Source: Euglena gracilis
Lineage: Eukaryota > Euglenida > Euglenophyceae > Euglenales
Length of the DNA stretch: 64,000 bases
Direction of reading: 5' to 3'
NCBI GenBank assembly: GCA_039621445.1
Contig: CP154957.1
Coordinates: 32,258,399-32,322,398 of the forward strand
Positions 34,301 to 44,957 of the stretch are shown here, one piece after another. The position numbers and the translations under genes were made by a program. Under the pieces are notes generated by a model, which searched no databases, was not told the origin of the DNA, and worked only from the letters and a program-made list of their open reading frames with translations. Every line of letters begins with the position of its first letter. Within the stretch, counting starts at the first letter, position 1.

Positions 34301-34711
34301 CCATTGACTTTGGGTCAAAACCGGGTCAAAAAAGTCGAAAAAAATCGAAAAAAATTTTTTTCGCCCAAAACCATGTTTTTTGGCCTCCCGGACCCGGAAA
34401 AAGTGTTTTTGAGCTGAAAATGAGAGTTTTTCGACCCGCCAGGGCCCCCTTTTGGTTGGACAACCCATTGACTTTGGGTCAAAACCGGGTCAAAAATGTC
34501 GAAAAAAATCGAATTTTTTTTGGCCCAAAACGATGTTTTATGGCCTCCCGGACCCAGAAAAAGTGTTTTTGAGCCGAAAATGAGCGTTTTTCGCAGGCCG
34601 GGCTGGGGTGGTCCCCCAAAGAGCTCAGCTCTACGTCACACCCTGGTCGACCCCCCACCCCCCTGGCTGTTTGGCCGATTTCCGTACTGCCCTGGGGAAG
34701 GGGGGGGGGGC

Positions 34712-37700
34712 TTAGAGGTCGTAGCGGGAGGAGTAGTTGCCGAGGAGGTGGAACGGGTTGTAGGCGTTGTCCCAGAAGAGGCCCCAGGCCGTGGAGGCGC
34801 GGGACGGGATGGGGAAGGCGGACCAGCCGCCGAGGTGCGGCGGGATGTGGTAGCTCTTGCTGGCGTAGAGGATGCCGGGGGCGCAGGGCCGGCTGCCCGG
34901 GCAGTGGGCAAGGTTGTGTGGGAAGGCTGGGGGGGGGTGACCACGGGTTCAGTGGTCAGAGCAGGTGGGGGGGGGGGCGGACCCCCCCTGCGGGGGGGGG
35001 GGGGGATGACTAAAGTGGCGTATGTGTGTGCCTGGCGGGTGCTTGGTGGCCAGCGCAGTAAACAAGGTAAGTTCCGCCAGGCTCCGGCCACCTCCATTTG
35101 CACAGACAAAAAAAAGCCAGAGGCGAAAAAACAGCGCCAGGCCTGAAGAAGGGGTAAAAGGCACCAAAAAAAAAACCGCCACAGTGCACACAGGAGGGGG
35201 GGGGCACCCTTCCACCAAAGACAGTGGCGCAGCCAAAACCAAAGGTCGAGTCGAAAAAATGTGACCCCCCCCAAAAAAATCGACCCACAATGCCATTTTG
35301 GGCACATTTTAGGCAAAAGAATGTCATAATTGCCAAAAAAAAATTGGCGCAAAGCACCGACAGGTTGGGGGGTGGGGGTCCTGGGTATCCCAGGTCGGTT
35401 CGGATTTCTTGGCAGGTGGGGGAGGTCCGGTAACGGGCATCCCTCATGTAAAGCTGTGACCCTTCCTTATGTGGAACGCTTTGGGCGACCCTCCCCACCA
35501 TGGCGTTGCGCTAAGACAAATTCTTTTGGCTGTCAAATAAAAAAACAGCCCTTAAAACTTATATCGGCAAAAACGAAAAAAAGGAAGGTGTGGGGGTGTG
35601 TCAGGGTGTTGGACGAACCCCCACCAGGCTGTTTTTTACCAACCTCGGGGGGGGGGGGGGGCCGGAGTGCCTTGGAGTGCCTGCCCAGTAAGGCACCCCC
35701 CGGGGTGGGGTCGGCACCCGACTTAAAAACAGCCTGACCCCACCAGGATTGGGGGGGGGGGGCTATCCCCACCCCAACCAAATGGGGTTTCCGGATATCT
35801 GTTTAGCCGTCGGTGGGAATGCAATTGTTGGATGAAAATCAGTGGCTGTGCTGGGGCGGAGTGGGGTAGGAACAGAAAAGCCTAAAAGGGGCTGCACAGC
35901 GGACCCTGGCTCTGCACCTTCTGCCCCTGGATCTCCACCGTGTGCGTGAGCTCCTTCTTGAGGTGGTCCGCAATGAACTTGGCTGCAGCATGTGTGACGC
36001 ACATCAGCAAACCGAACGCCCCATCAGACATCTTTTTAAGACCCCCCGGAGGGAGCGGGACCCAAAAAATGGGATGTATGAGGGAATTACGACAAAAAAA
36101 TTCGGCGTTTCGCGCCGAAATCCATACCCAGGCCTCGGCCCAGGACTGACCAACCCACCTACCCACCCACCTCCCCCCCTGGGGGGGTCTTCTGAGTAAA
36201 AAGAAGCCTGCCCCCCATCGAGCGCTTTTGCGAACCGACCCCAGGGACACTTTCCCTTTTAAAAAAAACTACTCATTCACTTTTCAAAAACCAGTCGCCC
36301 ACTTCCCACCCCCGGGGTGGAGTTGGTCGCTTTGGCCAATCGGCCAAAAATATTGCCAATAAAATTTGTGCCTTCAGCGCCAGGTGGCCACTTTTGTCCA
36401 TTCCTGGCCAACCCCATCCATGGGGGATTCTGGAGCCAAAAGCAGTCAGTCCACCCCGGGGGGGGGGGGTCAGATACACCCGGGGATGCATTTTTGGGGC
36501 CCAAGGCATCGACAACCCACTCTCATGTTCTGGCATTCTGGAGGAGGCTGCAGGAGCAATACCCTCGGCGTTCAACTTCGCCTTTGTGGCCGCGTCGTAG
36601 GCAGACTCCGTGGCCATCGTGCGGAGCCAGTTAGCCACGCCGAACGACCACTCCCCGGAACAGACCTGAACAATACCCATAGCAGACAACTAGATGGAGG
36701 GCACCCAAAAATTTGTTTGCTGAATTTTGCTGCAAAACCAAAAATAATGCAAAAGCGCGTGTCCCCAGTTTTTGGGGTGTATGAACCGGGACACAAACAC
36801 AAATTGATGCAAATGGAGGTGATACGCTCAGAAGAAGAAAAAAACAGCGGAAACAACAGAAGGGATCCTTCCAAGAGGGCTGCATCATGTACCCTGGCAT
36901 GGCAATGTTCCTTTCATGCGACAGCACCAGGCATAGTGGGCCGGCCTGTTTTTTTTTGACGTTGTTTTTTTGTTTTTTTTAAATTCTAACAATGTTTTTT
37001 TTAAAAAAAACACCCACTAGGTTTTGCATGGAAATTTTTTGAATGAACATTTTCAATCATTTTTGGCAACTTCTGGGTAATTTCTGCTCCTTCCACAAAA
37101 ATGCAAAAAAAGTCATAACATTCCATTTTTGTTGCATTTTGGGATGTTTTTGACCATTTTTGGCAGTTTTTGAACTGAATAGGATTCAAAGTATGGTTTG
37201 GGAGTTTCATAACGAGTTTTTTCAATGAAATTTTCCTTTTGTTTTTTTTGATGTTTTTTTACTGTTTTTTTTAAAAAAAAAACACGTTGTTTTGTTTTTT
37301 TCCAAAAAAAACAAAAAAAATTCCCACTATGGCACCAGGACTCACCTGCTCCTCTGCGTTCAGTGTGTAGCCAACGCCCTTCACCATGCCGGATGGCTGC
37401 CGCTCGTACCCCGCCAGATCCCTTGTCTTTTCCCAGAGGCGCAGCGTGGTGCCAGCGCCGAACCTACACCCAGGGGATGGGTCAGACATTTGTGTGTTGG
37501 TGTGTGTGATGGTCTGTGTGTGCGTGCGTGCGTGTGTGTGTGCGCGTGTGCTTGTGTGTGCGTGTGCGCGCTTGTGTGAAGGTGTGCGTGTAAGGCTATA
37601 CATTCATGTGCGCCAATGCAGTCGTGTCTGCAAAACTTTGTCAGGTCTGCAGAATCTCCAAAGCAAACAAACAAACAAACAAACGGAAGAAAGATATAGA

Positions 37701-39058
37701 TAGTTTCATGATTTTGTTGCGAAACGCAAGCAACCTGGAATGCACAAATCAGACCGGTCCATCAGAAAAATCCTCTGCTTTACATGAAAGCACCCAGAGG
37801 TAGGTCCATTTTCAACCAGAGAACGTTCAAGCAGGCCCAAACTCCTGGGACTCCCTGCCTCGCTCTTCTTTGACAACAAAAAGAATACTTCTGGGGGGGC
37901 ACAGGATTTGCACACCACTGGTCAATCAGGTCGCTGCCAAGGGCGGTGGCCACCCAGCTTTGGCAGTCCACTGCAAAATTCCCGTCCGCCGGCGTCCAGT
38001 CGAACTTCTTCGAGATGGCGTTGTACATCCCGCCCGTGCGGAAGTACCCTGCAGGCAAGCGGAGACATCCCTCTCCGCCTGATGTTGTGTGTGGATCTGT
38101 ACGTGCATTCATGGATGATGTGCGCGCGCGTGTGTTTGTGTGTGCGCGCGTGCGTGTAAGGCTATAGATTCATGTGCGCCTATGCAGTTGTGTCTGCAAA
38201 AATCCGTCGGGTCTGCAGGATCTCCAAAACAAACAAGCAAACAAACAAACAAACAAACAAACAAACAAACAAACAAACAAACAAAACGGAAGAAAGATAT
38301 AGATGGATATTCATGATTCTGTATATGAAGGTACATGTGGTGCGATGCGCAGTGCGGCAGAACATACACACCAGTTGTAAACCGAAAGTTTCACAGAATA
38401 CACAATACAAGTCAGAATTCAAACACGTCCTCTTCGTATGGTGTGTCTTGTCCATCCTCCCAGGGGTTTTATGGGAAAGGCAAATGAACGTTTCGGAAGG
38501 GGTGTTCGCTTGGCTGCCCTTGCCAAATATCTTTCAGTACACTGAATGGCGAATGAATTTGGATACCCCGGCTGTGAGCGTAAGGGACTCGTTTCCAAAT
38601 GGCGCACAGCTGGAGTTGGGTCGTTCGGCCACCGGACTGCTAGGGCCCGCACACCTGCTTGGGGGTCAAACGCCGAGCGCAAAAACTTGTGCAGCCCCTC
38701 AATCAGGCTGTCGAGCTCCTTAACGGTCCCCTTGTACAGGGTGGGCCGGTCCATCCGCAACAGCAGGTACCTGCCAGTGACAAGTGCACTGCCAAACAGC
38801 ATATCGACGTGTTAACCATAGCAGGGCACTTTGACTTTTCCCCTGCGTGTCTACTCCCATTGCTTTCCCAACGTCGGCATTGACAGGGAAAAATACCTTC
38901 CCTCTTGGTAATTTTCTTAATTTGATCGGGTGTTGGCATTCCAAGATGAAAAAGAACACGTCAAGAAAGTGCAAATGGAGGACAAGATGCTGACGAGACA
39001 GTGCAGCAAGCTCCGAAAGCAAGCATATATATGCACAGACAAAAGATACACACACACA

Positions 39059-39090
<32 letters not shown>

Positions 39091-39130
39091 AATCGGTATT
39101 CTTTGCTTTCATCGTACTCCGCGATGAAGA

Positions 39131-39228
<98 letters not shown>

Positions 39229-40107
39229 TACTCACACACACACACACACACACACACACCGCACAGCACAGATGCACACACCACGCAGACAACTTCGACA
39301 CCGGTGTGCTTTCAAGCCACCCAGCAACCGAGGCGGGGTGTTCATTGCTGACGACAGCAGCCCCCAAAAAGCAAGCAAAGAGAAGGAAAGAAAGAAAAAA
39401 AAAAAAAACGAAAAAAGACAAAAGGACGAATTAAAACAAAAATTATTCCTCTCAGGTAGAGTCCTTAAAGAGGCGAGGGTCCCCTGCGTATATTTCTTTA
39501 AAGGCTCAACCAATTTGGGCTTCGGTGTCCCCCATTGCAATCCACAAGTTTCTGGAATTCCCCTGCAACAGCAGCAGCAACAGCAGCAACAGCTACTGGA
39601 CATGGCAGATGGCAATCTGGTGGAAGTCATTATTTCAGTGCCCATTTGGGCATAAAGCATGTTTGGGCAATGGAAACGGCAGAATCTGGGAGGAGGGGGG
39701 TTGCTGGGGGGGAGCCGATGCTGACGCGCAGCCAGGCGAAGTACGTGTTGCGGGGGCAGAAATACACGCCGCCCGTGTCGCCGGCCAGCATGCTGTGCAG
39801 GCTGCCGAAGAAGTCGAGGGCGATGCGCAGCTCCGGAGCGTTCGGGGAGATCTGTGGCAGAGCCGTGCGTGCGACGGGGAACCACTCTTTTGAAGACTTT
39901 CCCTCCAAATGGCAATTTTTATGGCGAGTCTTCTGGCAAACTAGACAACAGATTTCGCTGATGGCGAGACTTTTGTGCCATTATCTGGACCCTGCGGTGG
40001 CGGCAGCCTGTGTGCTTCCATCATGGGCCACCGATGGCCCAAAGGCAGTGGCAGCGAAGGCGGCCCCACAGCACCCGATGGTCACACACAACACACATGC
40101 GCGCGCG

Positions 40108-40148
<41 letters not shown>

Positions 40149-43100
40149 ACCTGGGCCCCATTTCCACCGTTCCGCAGCCACAAGACATGCAATGGGCCCA
40201 GCAGGGTCGCCCATGCATTATCCCCCAGCACTGGCTTGTAGTCTACCCACGTCCAGGGCCTGAGGGGCAAAATTGGAATACGGCAGCATGTATGCCAGTT
40301 TTGATCCGGACGGGAGGCAGAGCACAGGAATGTGTTTAACTTTGCAATTTTGTGGCACACGCATTCTGAACTATTGGATTTGTTCCCCCTCCAATTAACA
40401 CAACATCAACAAGCTCGACGAAAATTTGGTCTGAGAAAAAAAATCTGTAATTCTTCTCAATCAGGTTTTTTTAGGACCGGGGGGGGGGGGGGGGGGGCCC
40501 CCCACTCACCCACCCCCTGGGGGCCCCCGGGGGGGGGGGGGGGGTCTGGGGAGACCCACAAAAAAAAGGCCGAAAATCGCGAAAAGTGCTAAAAATAGCA
40601 CTTTTTCAAAAAAGTATATCCCACCCCCCTCCGGGGGGACCCCCCGGAGGGAGGGGGGCCGAACCCACCCACCCACCCCCCCCTTCCCCCCCGGGTCCAC
40701 GACTAAAAAAACCCCTGTTCTCAATGGAGATCTTTTTCACAACGCAACTATATTTTGATGCACTTTGGTAAGACATCATGACTCGAAAAAAGAATAAGAA
40801 AACATTACAAATGGGAAAATTTTGACAAAAATTTGTCTTGGGAAAAAATCAGGCCAAAATGCAGAATTTTTCCAAGCTGAAAAAAAATCCCAGAAAAATT
40901 AAAAAATTGATAGGGAAAAAACACACAAAAACAAAACACAGACACACACAGACACACAAAACTAAAAAAGACATAAATTTAGCCAAAATCTAAAAAAGAA
41001 AACAGGAAAAAATGCAAAATAAAAGAATGAAAGCACTAATAGGAATGCAGATGAAATTGGAGTACAAATTTACGTCTCGATTTCCCCCCTTCAATGATGC
41101 CACTAGGAAGGCATCCTCATCTTTGAATGATACTTACTGAATGAGCCTGCAAAGTGGGCATCTTATCTGTGTGGGGTGCAGGTTGAAAATAAGCTGCTTG
41201 TTGAACAGGCAACTCAAGTTTTCAATTTATGAACATAAAATTAAACTGCACATCTCGTAAACCCCCCAAATAACACCCCACCCAAATAACACCCCCCCTC
41301 AGGGGCTGATTTCGAGGGCCCAAGTAACACACCTCCCTGTTTTCCTTTGGTTTTCCATGTAAAAATAGCACCCCCCCCCAAATAACACGTCCCCCCCTGG
41401 GGCCCCAGCTCGGGTGCCCAACAGGCCACTCCTTAGTGTGTATCCAAGGTACACACAAATTTTCTTTTGGCGATACACAGGGGAACACAAATTTTTTTTG
41501 CCGACACACAGGATACACAAAAATTTTTGTGGATACAAATCCAATGTCGGCATACACAAAAAAAAAACACAAAAATGGTGGGTTGATCTGTTGACACCAT
41601 TGCCACAAAAATCTGTGGACATTGGACCCGGCTCAACCCCAAGCCTGGCAGGGAATCTCACCCTGCTGCTGTGGTTGGGGGAGGGGCGCTACTCCCTCGT
41701 GCGGCGTTTGCAGAGCCCCGGACTTAGGCGACCTAACTCGCACTTAGCTTTGAAAGTGACTGTAAATTTGCGCCGACGCGCAAATCCAAAAAAAAATATG
41801 TTTTCGAACACCATGGCCTGAGACTCACTGCCCAAATAACACACCGGGGGGTGTTATTTGGGGGAGGGGTTACATGAGCACACCGCTTCAGTTCTGGGCA
41901 CAGTTGGTTGACGTGGCCATTGTATTGCCAGTCATCACTCAGCAGGCGGCAACAGGGCTTTATGGGCATGCCTGGGGGGGGCCTGACCCCCCCCTCTTCC
42001 CATTCAGCCCTGGACGGTAGAACCATGCGTGTCGGCCCTGCACCGTCATCGTCTCCGGGTCGTCGCCGTAGCACAGTCCGCATGGCGGCTCCTTGCACTC
42101 TCCGTCAGGCTTCTGTGGAACAAGCTGGGGGGTGCTTTGGGCTGTGGGATGCCTGCCCACAGAAGCACCCCCCCCCCCGGATGGCGTGCGGTTTTGACCC
42201 TGGTAGGGGCCGGAGGCATTTCTTGGGTCTCAATGCCTTTGGGCGTGCGAGCAAAAAAAATGCCCCCCCCCCCTTCCAACCAGCAGCAACCCCCCCCCCC
42301 CCGACATGGGGTGTGCCCTTCCTCAAACCAACAGCCGCCTGCTCCCCGTACGCCTCGCGGCCGCGACACGGGGCGTTGCCGCGGATGTTGTCCACGCGGG
42401 CGGTGCGGCCCACGTCCAGGAACTCCCAGAAGAACCGCATGGACTGGGGGGACGGTGAAGGAGACCACAGGAGGGAGCCAACGTAGCGGCCAGGGATCAT
42501 GGCATGGCTAGCATGATGGGAAGACAATTTGAAAGGGAAATCGCATTTCCCTGAGAATCCCGGCATCTTCTTGAAGTGCCCTGCGAGCTCTTGAAACATA
42601 TTCCTGACAAAGTCCGTTCTGAAATTATCACACCACCCTGGTGGGCAGGCACTGAGGTGCGCACTTCATCTGTATGGCCAGTGATGGCCAGGGCGATGGA
42701 CCCCACTGCGGCGTCGTAGATATTGCACGAATGGGTCACCAGCAACTGTGGCGAACCAAAAGGAAAAGACAGGGCTGGCACAAACACACAACACACACGC
42801 ACGCGCACCCTCACACACACGCACACAAGCGCGCGCGCGCGCACACACACACACACATGCACACACACACACACCAATTACTGTACACCTATGGCACACA
42901 TCATGCAACACTCATGTGTTCAACTTTACCGCACACCGACCAAAAGCACTTGCACGGGAGGGCGCCGTCCACACCTGCTCCGTTTGAAAGTTGTATGCGT
43001 CCCATTGCTCCTTGGTGGCCCACTTGCCGTCGCACTCCGGCGCGTGTCCGCCTGCGATGGGAAAGCCCCAATGTGTGCACTCCATGTACCCATCGGACAG

Positions 43101-44696
43101 CTCAACGTACACAACAGACAATCTTTCGACCGACCCTGCCCAGGAGGGGGGTCACTTCTAGCCTTCCAAGAGCAAGTCACTCACTTTCTTCGGAAAACCA
43201 ATCAGTCACCACCTGGGGGGGGGGGCACTCTGGAATCCAAGGGAAATTCGACCACAAATGTGAAAAAGGGGCCAAACAAATATTGCGCTGGTTTTTTGCT
43301 GACCCCTCTGGGGGGAGGGGGTCCAGGCCAAAAACCAGTCAGTCACTCTTCATTCATTTGGAGGGGGGGGCAGTCACCCACCGTACTCCCCTGGGGGGGG
43401 GGGGGTCGGCCAGTGGCTGAGTGACTGTATGGTACATACAGGCTGGCCTAAAATCGGCAAGGGATGAGCACACCATCTGTGCCGTGTGGCTTGAAGCTCT
43501 CTGGGAGACGTTCAAAAAAATCCTCCGGCTCCACAAAATACGACAGCGGCAGCCTGCGGGGTGAAGGTTGCCGGTGGCCGTTTTCCGGGGGGGGGGGATC
43601 ACACAGGTACTAAGCGAGTCCATGCTTCTGGCATCTGACGGAGACCATCAGGTGCAGCAATTGGGGCACTTCAGATTGTTCTCCAGGCCTGTCAAGGAAC
43701 TGCTGCAGGGAGTGGCCCTTTTGCACAGCACTGGCCCTGCTAGCGCTAGCCCTGAGGTTCGTTGGGTCCGTGTCTGATCGACCAACCAAACCATGTCCAG
43801 CGATCCACAGCAGAGCCGGCTGGAGGTGATCCCATCTGGTGGGGGGATGAAAGCAACCTGGGCCCTCAGAAACACGGCACAAAAATGGAAAGATGTGAAA
43901 GGAAAAAAATCCGAAGACATAAAATTTTGTATTTCAGGGAACGCTGATTCCGAAAATGTGCAAGTTATTAGCAAAAAAAATAAGCAGCAAAAAAGTTTGG
44001 TCAACAGGTCAAAAGGCGGATTTCCCCAGTCACTGTGCCAAAGAATGCAAAGAATCGTCAATAAAAAAACCAAAAAAAACGTGGTTGTGTTTCCCACCCT
44101 GCCCACCCTGGTAAGACGTGCCACAATCCCCACACCCACACCCGGACGGGTTGGCGTTGCGGATGAGGAACGCCGCGCGGGGGTCGTCCTGCACGGGGCG
44201 GAGGCCGGCGGCGGGCGGTGGCCCCCGGTGGGTGGGGAACGTCACGTTGCGCTCGATGACGATCCCCGCGAAGAAGCACGGCAGCGGGCGGCGGCCGGGG
44301 CCGCGGCGGGCGATGCCGTGTGTGATGTCATGTGTGCCGGCTGTCATGCGCGCCTTCCCTGTGCGAGTCCATGCAAGCGTGGCAACTGATTGTGGAGCCA
44401 TCACGGACATCAAACTTCTCTTCTGGGACCCGGGGGGATTGCTGGGCTAAGGCAAGGATCTGGGCAGGCCAGCCCCCCCCCCCAAGCGATGTACCCAACC
44501 TGGCGCCAAAAAAATACGCCATACACCCCATACGTCACACGTCATACGTCTCTGTCATATGTCGGACCCCGTCGCCCGGCCGCCGCCCAGGCAGGGCGCC
44601 AAAGATGGAGGCCAGGGTGAGGAGGAGGCGCGTCGGGTGCATCGCCCGCCGCACCTCCGCGACCTCCGTCTCCAGCAGGGACGTCTTCTCATCCAT
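34712..44696 (-). CDS. Large unidentified protein, possible six-hairpin-glycosidase-like enzyme with N-terminal membrane anchor
   Basis: ATG at 44696-44694. Exons: 44696 to about 44560 (MDEKTSLLE, then hydrophobic RLLLTLASIFGALPG); about 44310-44145; 43553-43474; 43051-42975 (GGHAPECDGKW); 42745-42665 (THSCNIYDAAVGSIALAITG); 42443-42345 (MRFFWEFLDVGR); 42100-42016; 41947 to about 41900 (SDDWQYNGHVNQL); 40259 to about 40185 (TWVDYKPVLGDNAWATLLGP); 39851 to about 39730; 38770-38655; 38048-37916 (DGNFAVDCQSWVATALG); 37463-37346; 36665-36563 (SGEWSFGVANWLR); 35982-35905; 34926-34712 (NAYNPFHLLGNYSSRYDL, stop TAA). Frame is verified over 43553-42016 into 41947 and over 38770-34712; junctions around 44.1, 41.9-40.3 and 39.7-38.8 kb are open and an exon may be missing there. 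The motif spacing (DYKPVLGDNAW, DCQSW, GEWSFG) recalls (alpha/alpha)6-barrel carbohydrate enzymes; this is inference. About 550-620 aa. Confidence 0.8.
35635..35736. mobile_element. MITE-like element, CAGGCTG type
   Basis: 102 bp with inverted ends CAGGCTGTTTTT and AAAAACAGCCTG. The flanking 8-mers ACCCCCAC and ACCCCACC differ as by a one-base slip. Same subfamily as 10938-11056. It lies in the last intron of the large unidentified gene. Confidence 0.78.
36025..36210. mobile_element. MITE-like element with TTCGGCG...CGCCGAA core palindrome
   Basis: 186 bp. The ends are CAGACATCTTTTTAAGACC and the complement of CAGGCTTCTTTTTACTCAG. The flanks CGCCCCAT (36017-36024) and CCCCCCAT (36211-36218) match at 7 of 8 positions. 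The interior contains ATTCGGCGTTTCGCGCCGAA and a poly-C/poly-G hairpin. Intronic. Confidence 0.82.
37545..38312. repeat. Two related intronic copies: 37545-37715 and 38135-38312
   Basis: Both copies contain GTGTAAGGCTATA, ATTCATGTGCGCC, TCTGCAGGATCTCCAAA-like sequence, an (AAAC)n run (long in the second, 38228-38286) and GGAAGAAAGATATAGAT. They occupy the two introns on either side of exon 38048-37916, preceded by TG-rich microsatellite sequence. Confidence 0.8.
39059..39262. repeat. (CT)n microsatellites followed by (CA)n
   Basis: (CT)n at 39059-39085 and a long run at 39133-39226, then CA repeats to about 39262. Intronic. Confidence 0.92.
40108..40150. repeat. (CA)n microsatellite
   Basis: About 20 CA units, intronic in the large unidentified gene, immediately 3' (on the coding strand) of the TWVDYKP exon. 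Confidence 0.88.
41245..41870. repeat. Region with repeated CCCAAATAACACCCC blocks and a perfect hairpin
   Basis: CCCAAATAACAC occurs near 41268, 41282, 41375 and 41831. The last copy forms a stem with GTGTTATTTGGG about 8 nt later (41831-41862). Probably a decayed foldback element or several of them; intronic, not coding. Confidence 0.55.
41948..42015 (-). other. 68-nt nonconventional intron
   Basis: Joins WFYR to LLSDDWQYN in frame. CAGGGCT at +4 pairs perfectly with AGCCCTG ending at -6, and the centre is a poly-G/poly-C hairpin, so the whole intron is one foldback. The 8-nt flanks match at 5 of 8 positions. Confidence 0.87.
42101..42344 (-). other. Nonconventional intron with a 7/8 target-duplication scar
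   Basis: Joins REAYG to ECKEPPCG in frame. CAGGC pairs with GCCTG. The 8 nt before CAG are ACGGGGAG and the 8 nt after CTG are ACGGAGAG, a 7/8 match, as expected for a recent element insertion. Confidence 0.85.
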
Positions 44697-44916
44697 CGTT
44701 GGCAGGGAGGCCGGGCCGGGAGCCGGGCAAACAAATCTGTGGAAATGGCGATGCTACAATATATATTCATATAACAAGCATCTGAACAATAACATGACGA
44801 TGACAATAACAATAACAACAACAATAAACTGCGACAAATTATGAATCATGAGAGATAATTTTATACGTGCCAACATACACTTAATATTTTTTAAATTTAT
44901 AAATTATTAATTATAA

Positions 44917-44957
<41 letters not shown>

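Larger units (their letters stand above)
24556..34649. repeat. Higher-order satellite array, eight units of about 1.0-1.8 kb
   Basis: Each unit starts with GCTGAGCTCTTATCTCTTTA and GTAAGAGCGAAGCTTACC at about 24556 (diverged), 26157, 27155, 28179, 29607, 31420, 32427 and 33613. It continues with a poly-C tract, a segment containing GAGGATTATCGATGTGATTG, a stretch with AAAATATCTCGAAAACGC and CCCGAGATATGGCCGTTTTT, and then 1-4 copies of a subunit of about 160 bp (GTCAAAACCGGGTCAAAAAA, TTCGCCCAAAACCATGTTTT, GACCCGGAAAAAGTGTTTTT). Unit lengths differ mainly by the number of subunits and by inserts. The ORFs of 60-200 codons that recur here are repeat-frame artefacts. The region from 24.9 to 26.1 kb is the most diverged and includes non-satellite sequence. 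Confidence 0.93.

Noticed and set aside
24556-34649. Many open frames of 60-200 codons on both strands (Phe/Lys/Arg-rich, repeated)
   Set aside because: They recur with the satellite period, shift with unit length changes, include poly-A/poly-C translations and match no protein family.
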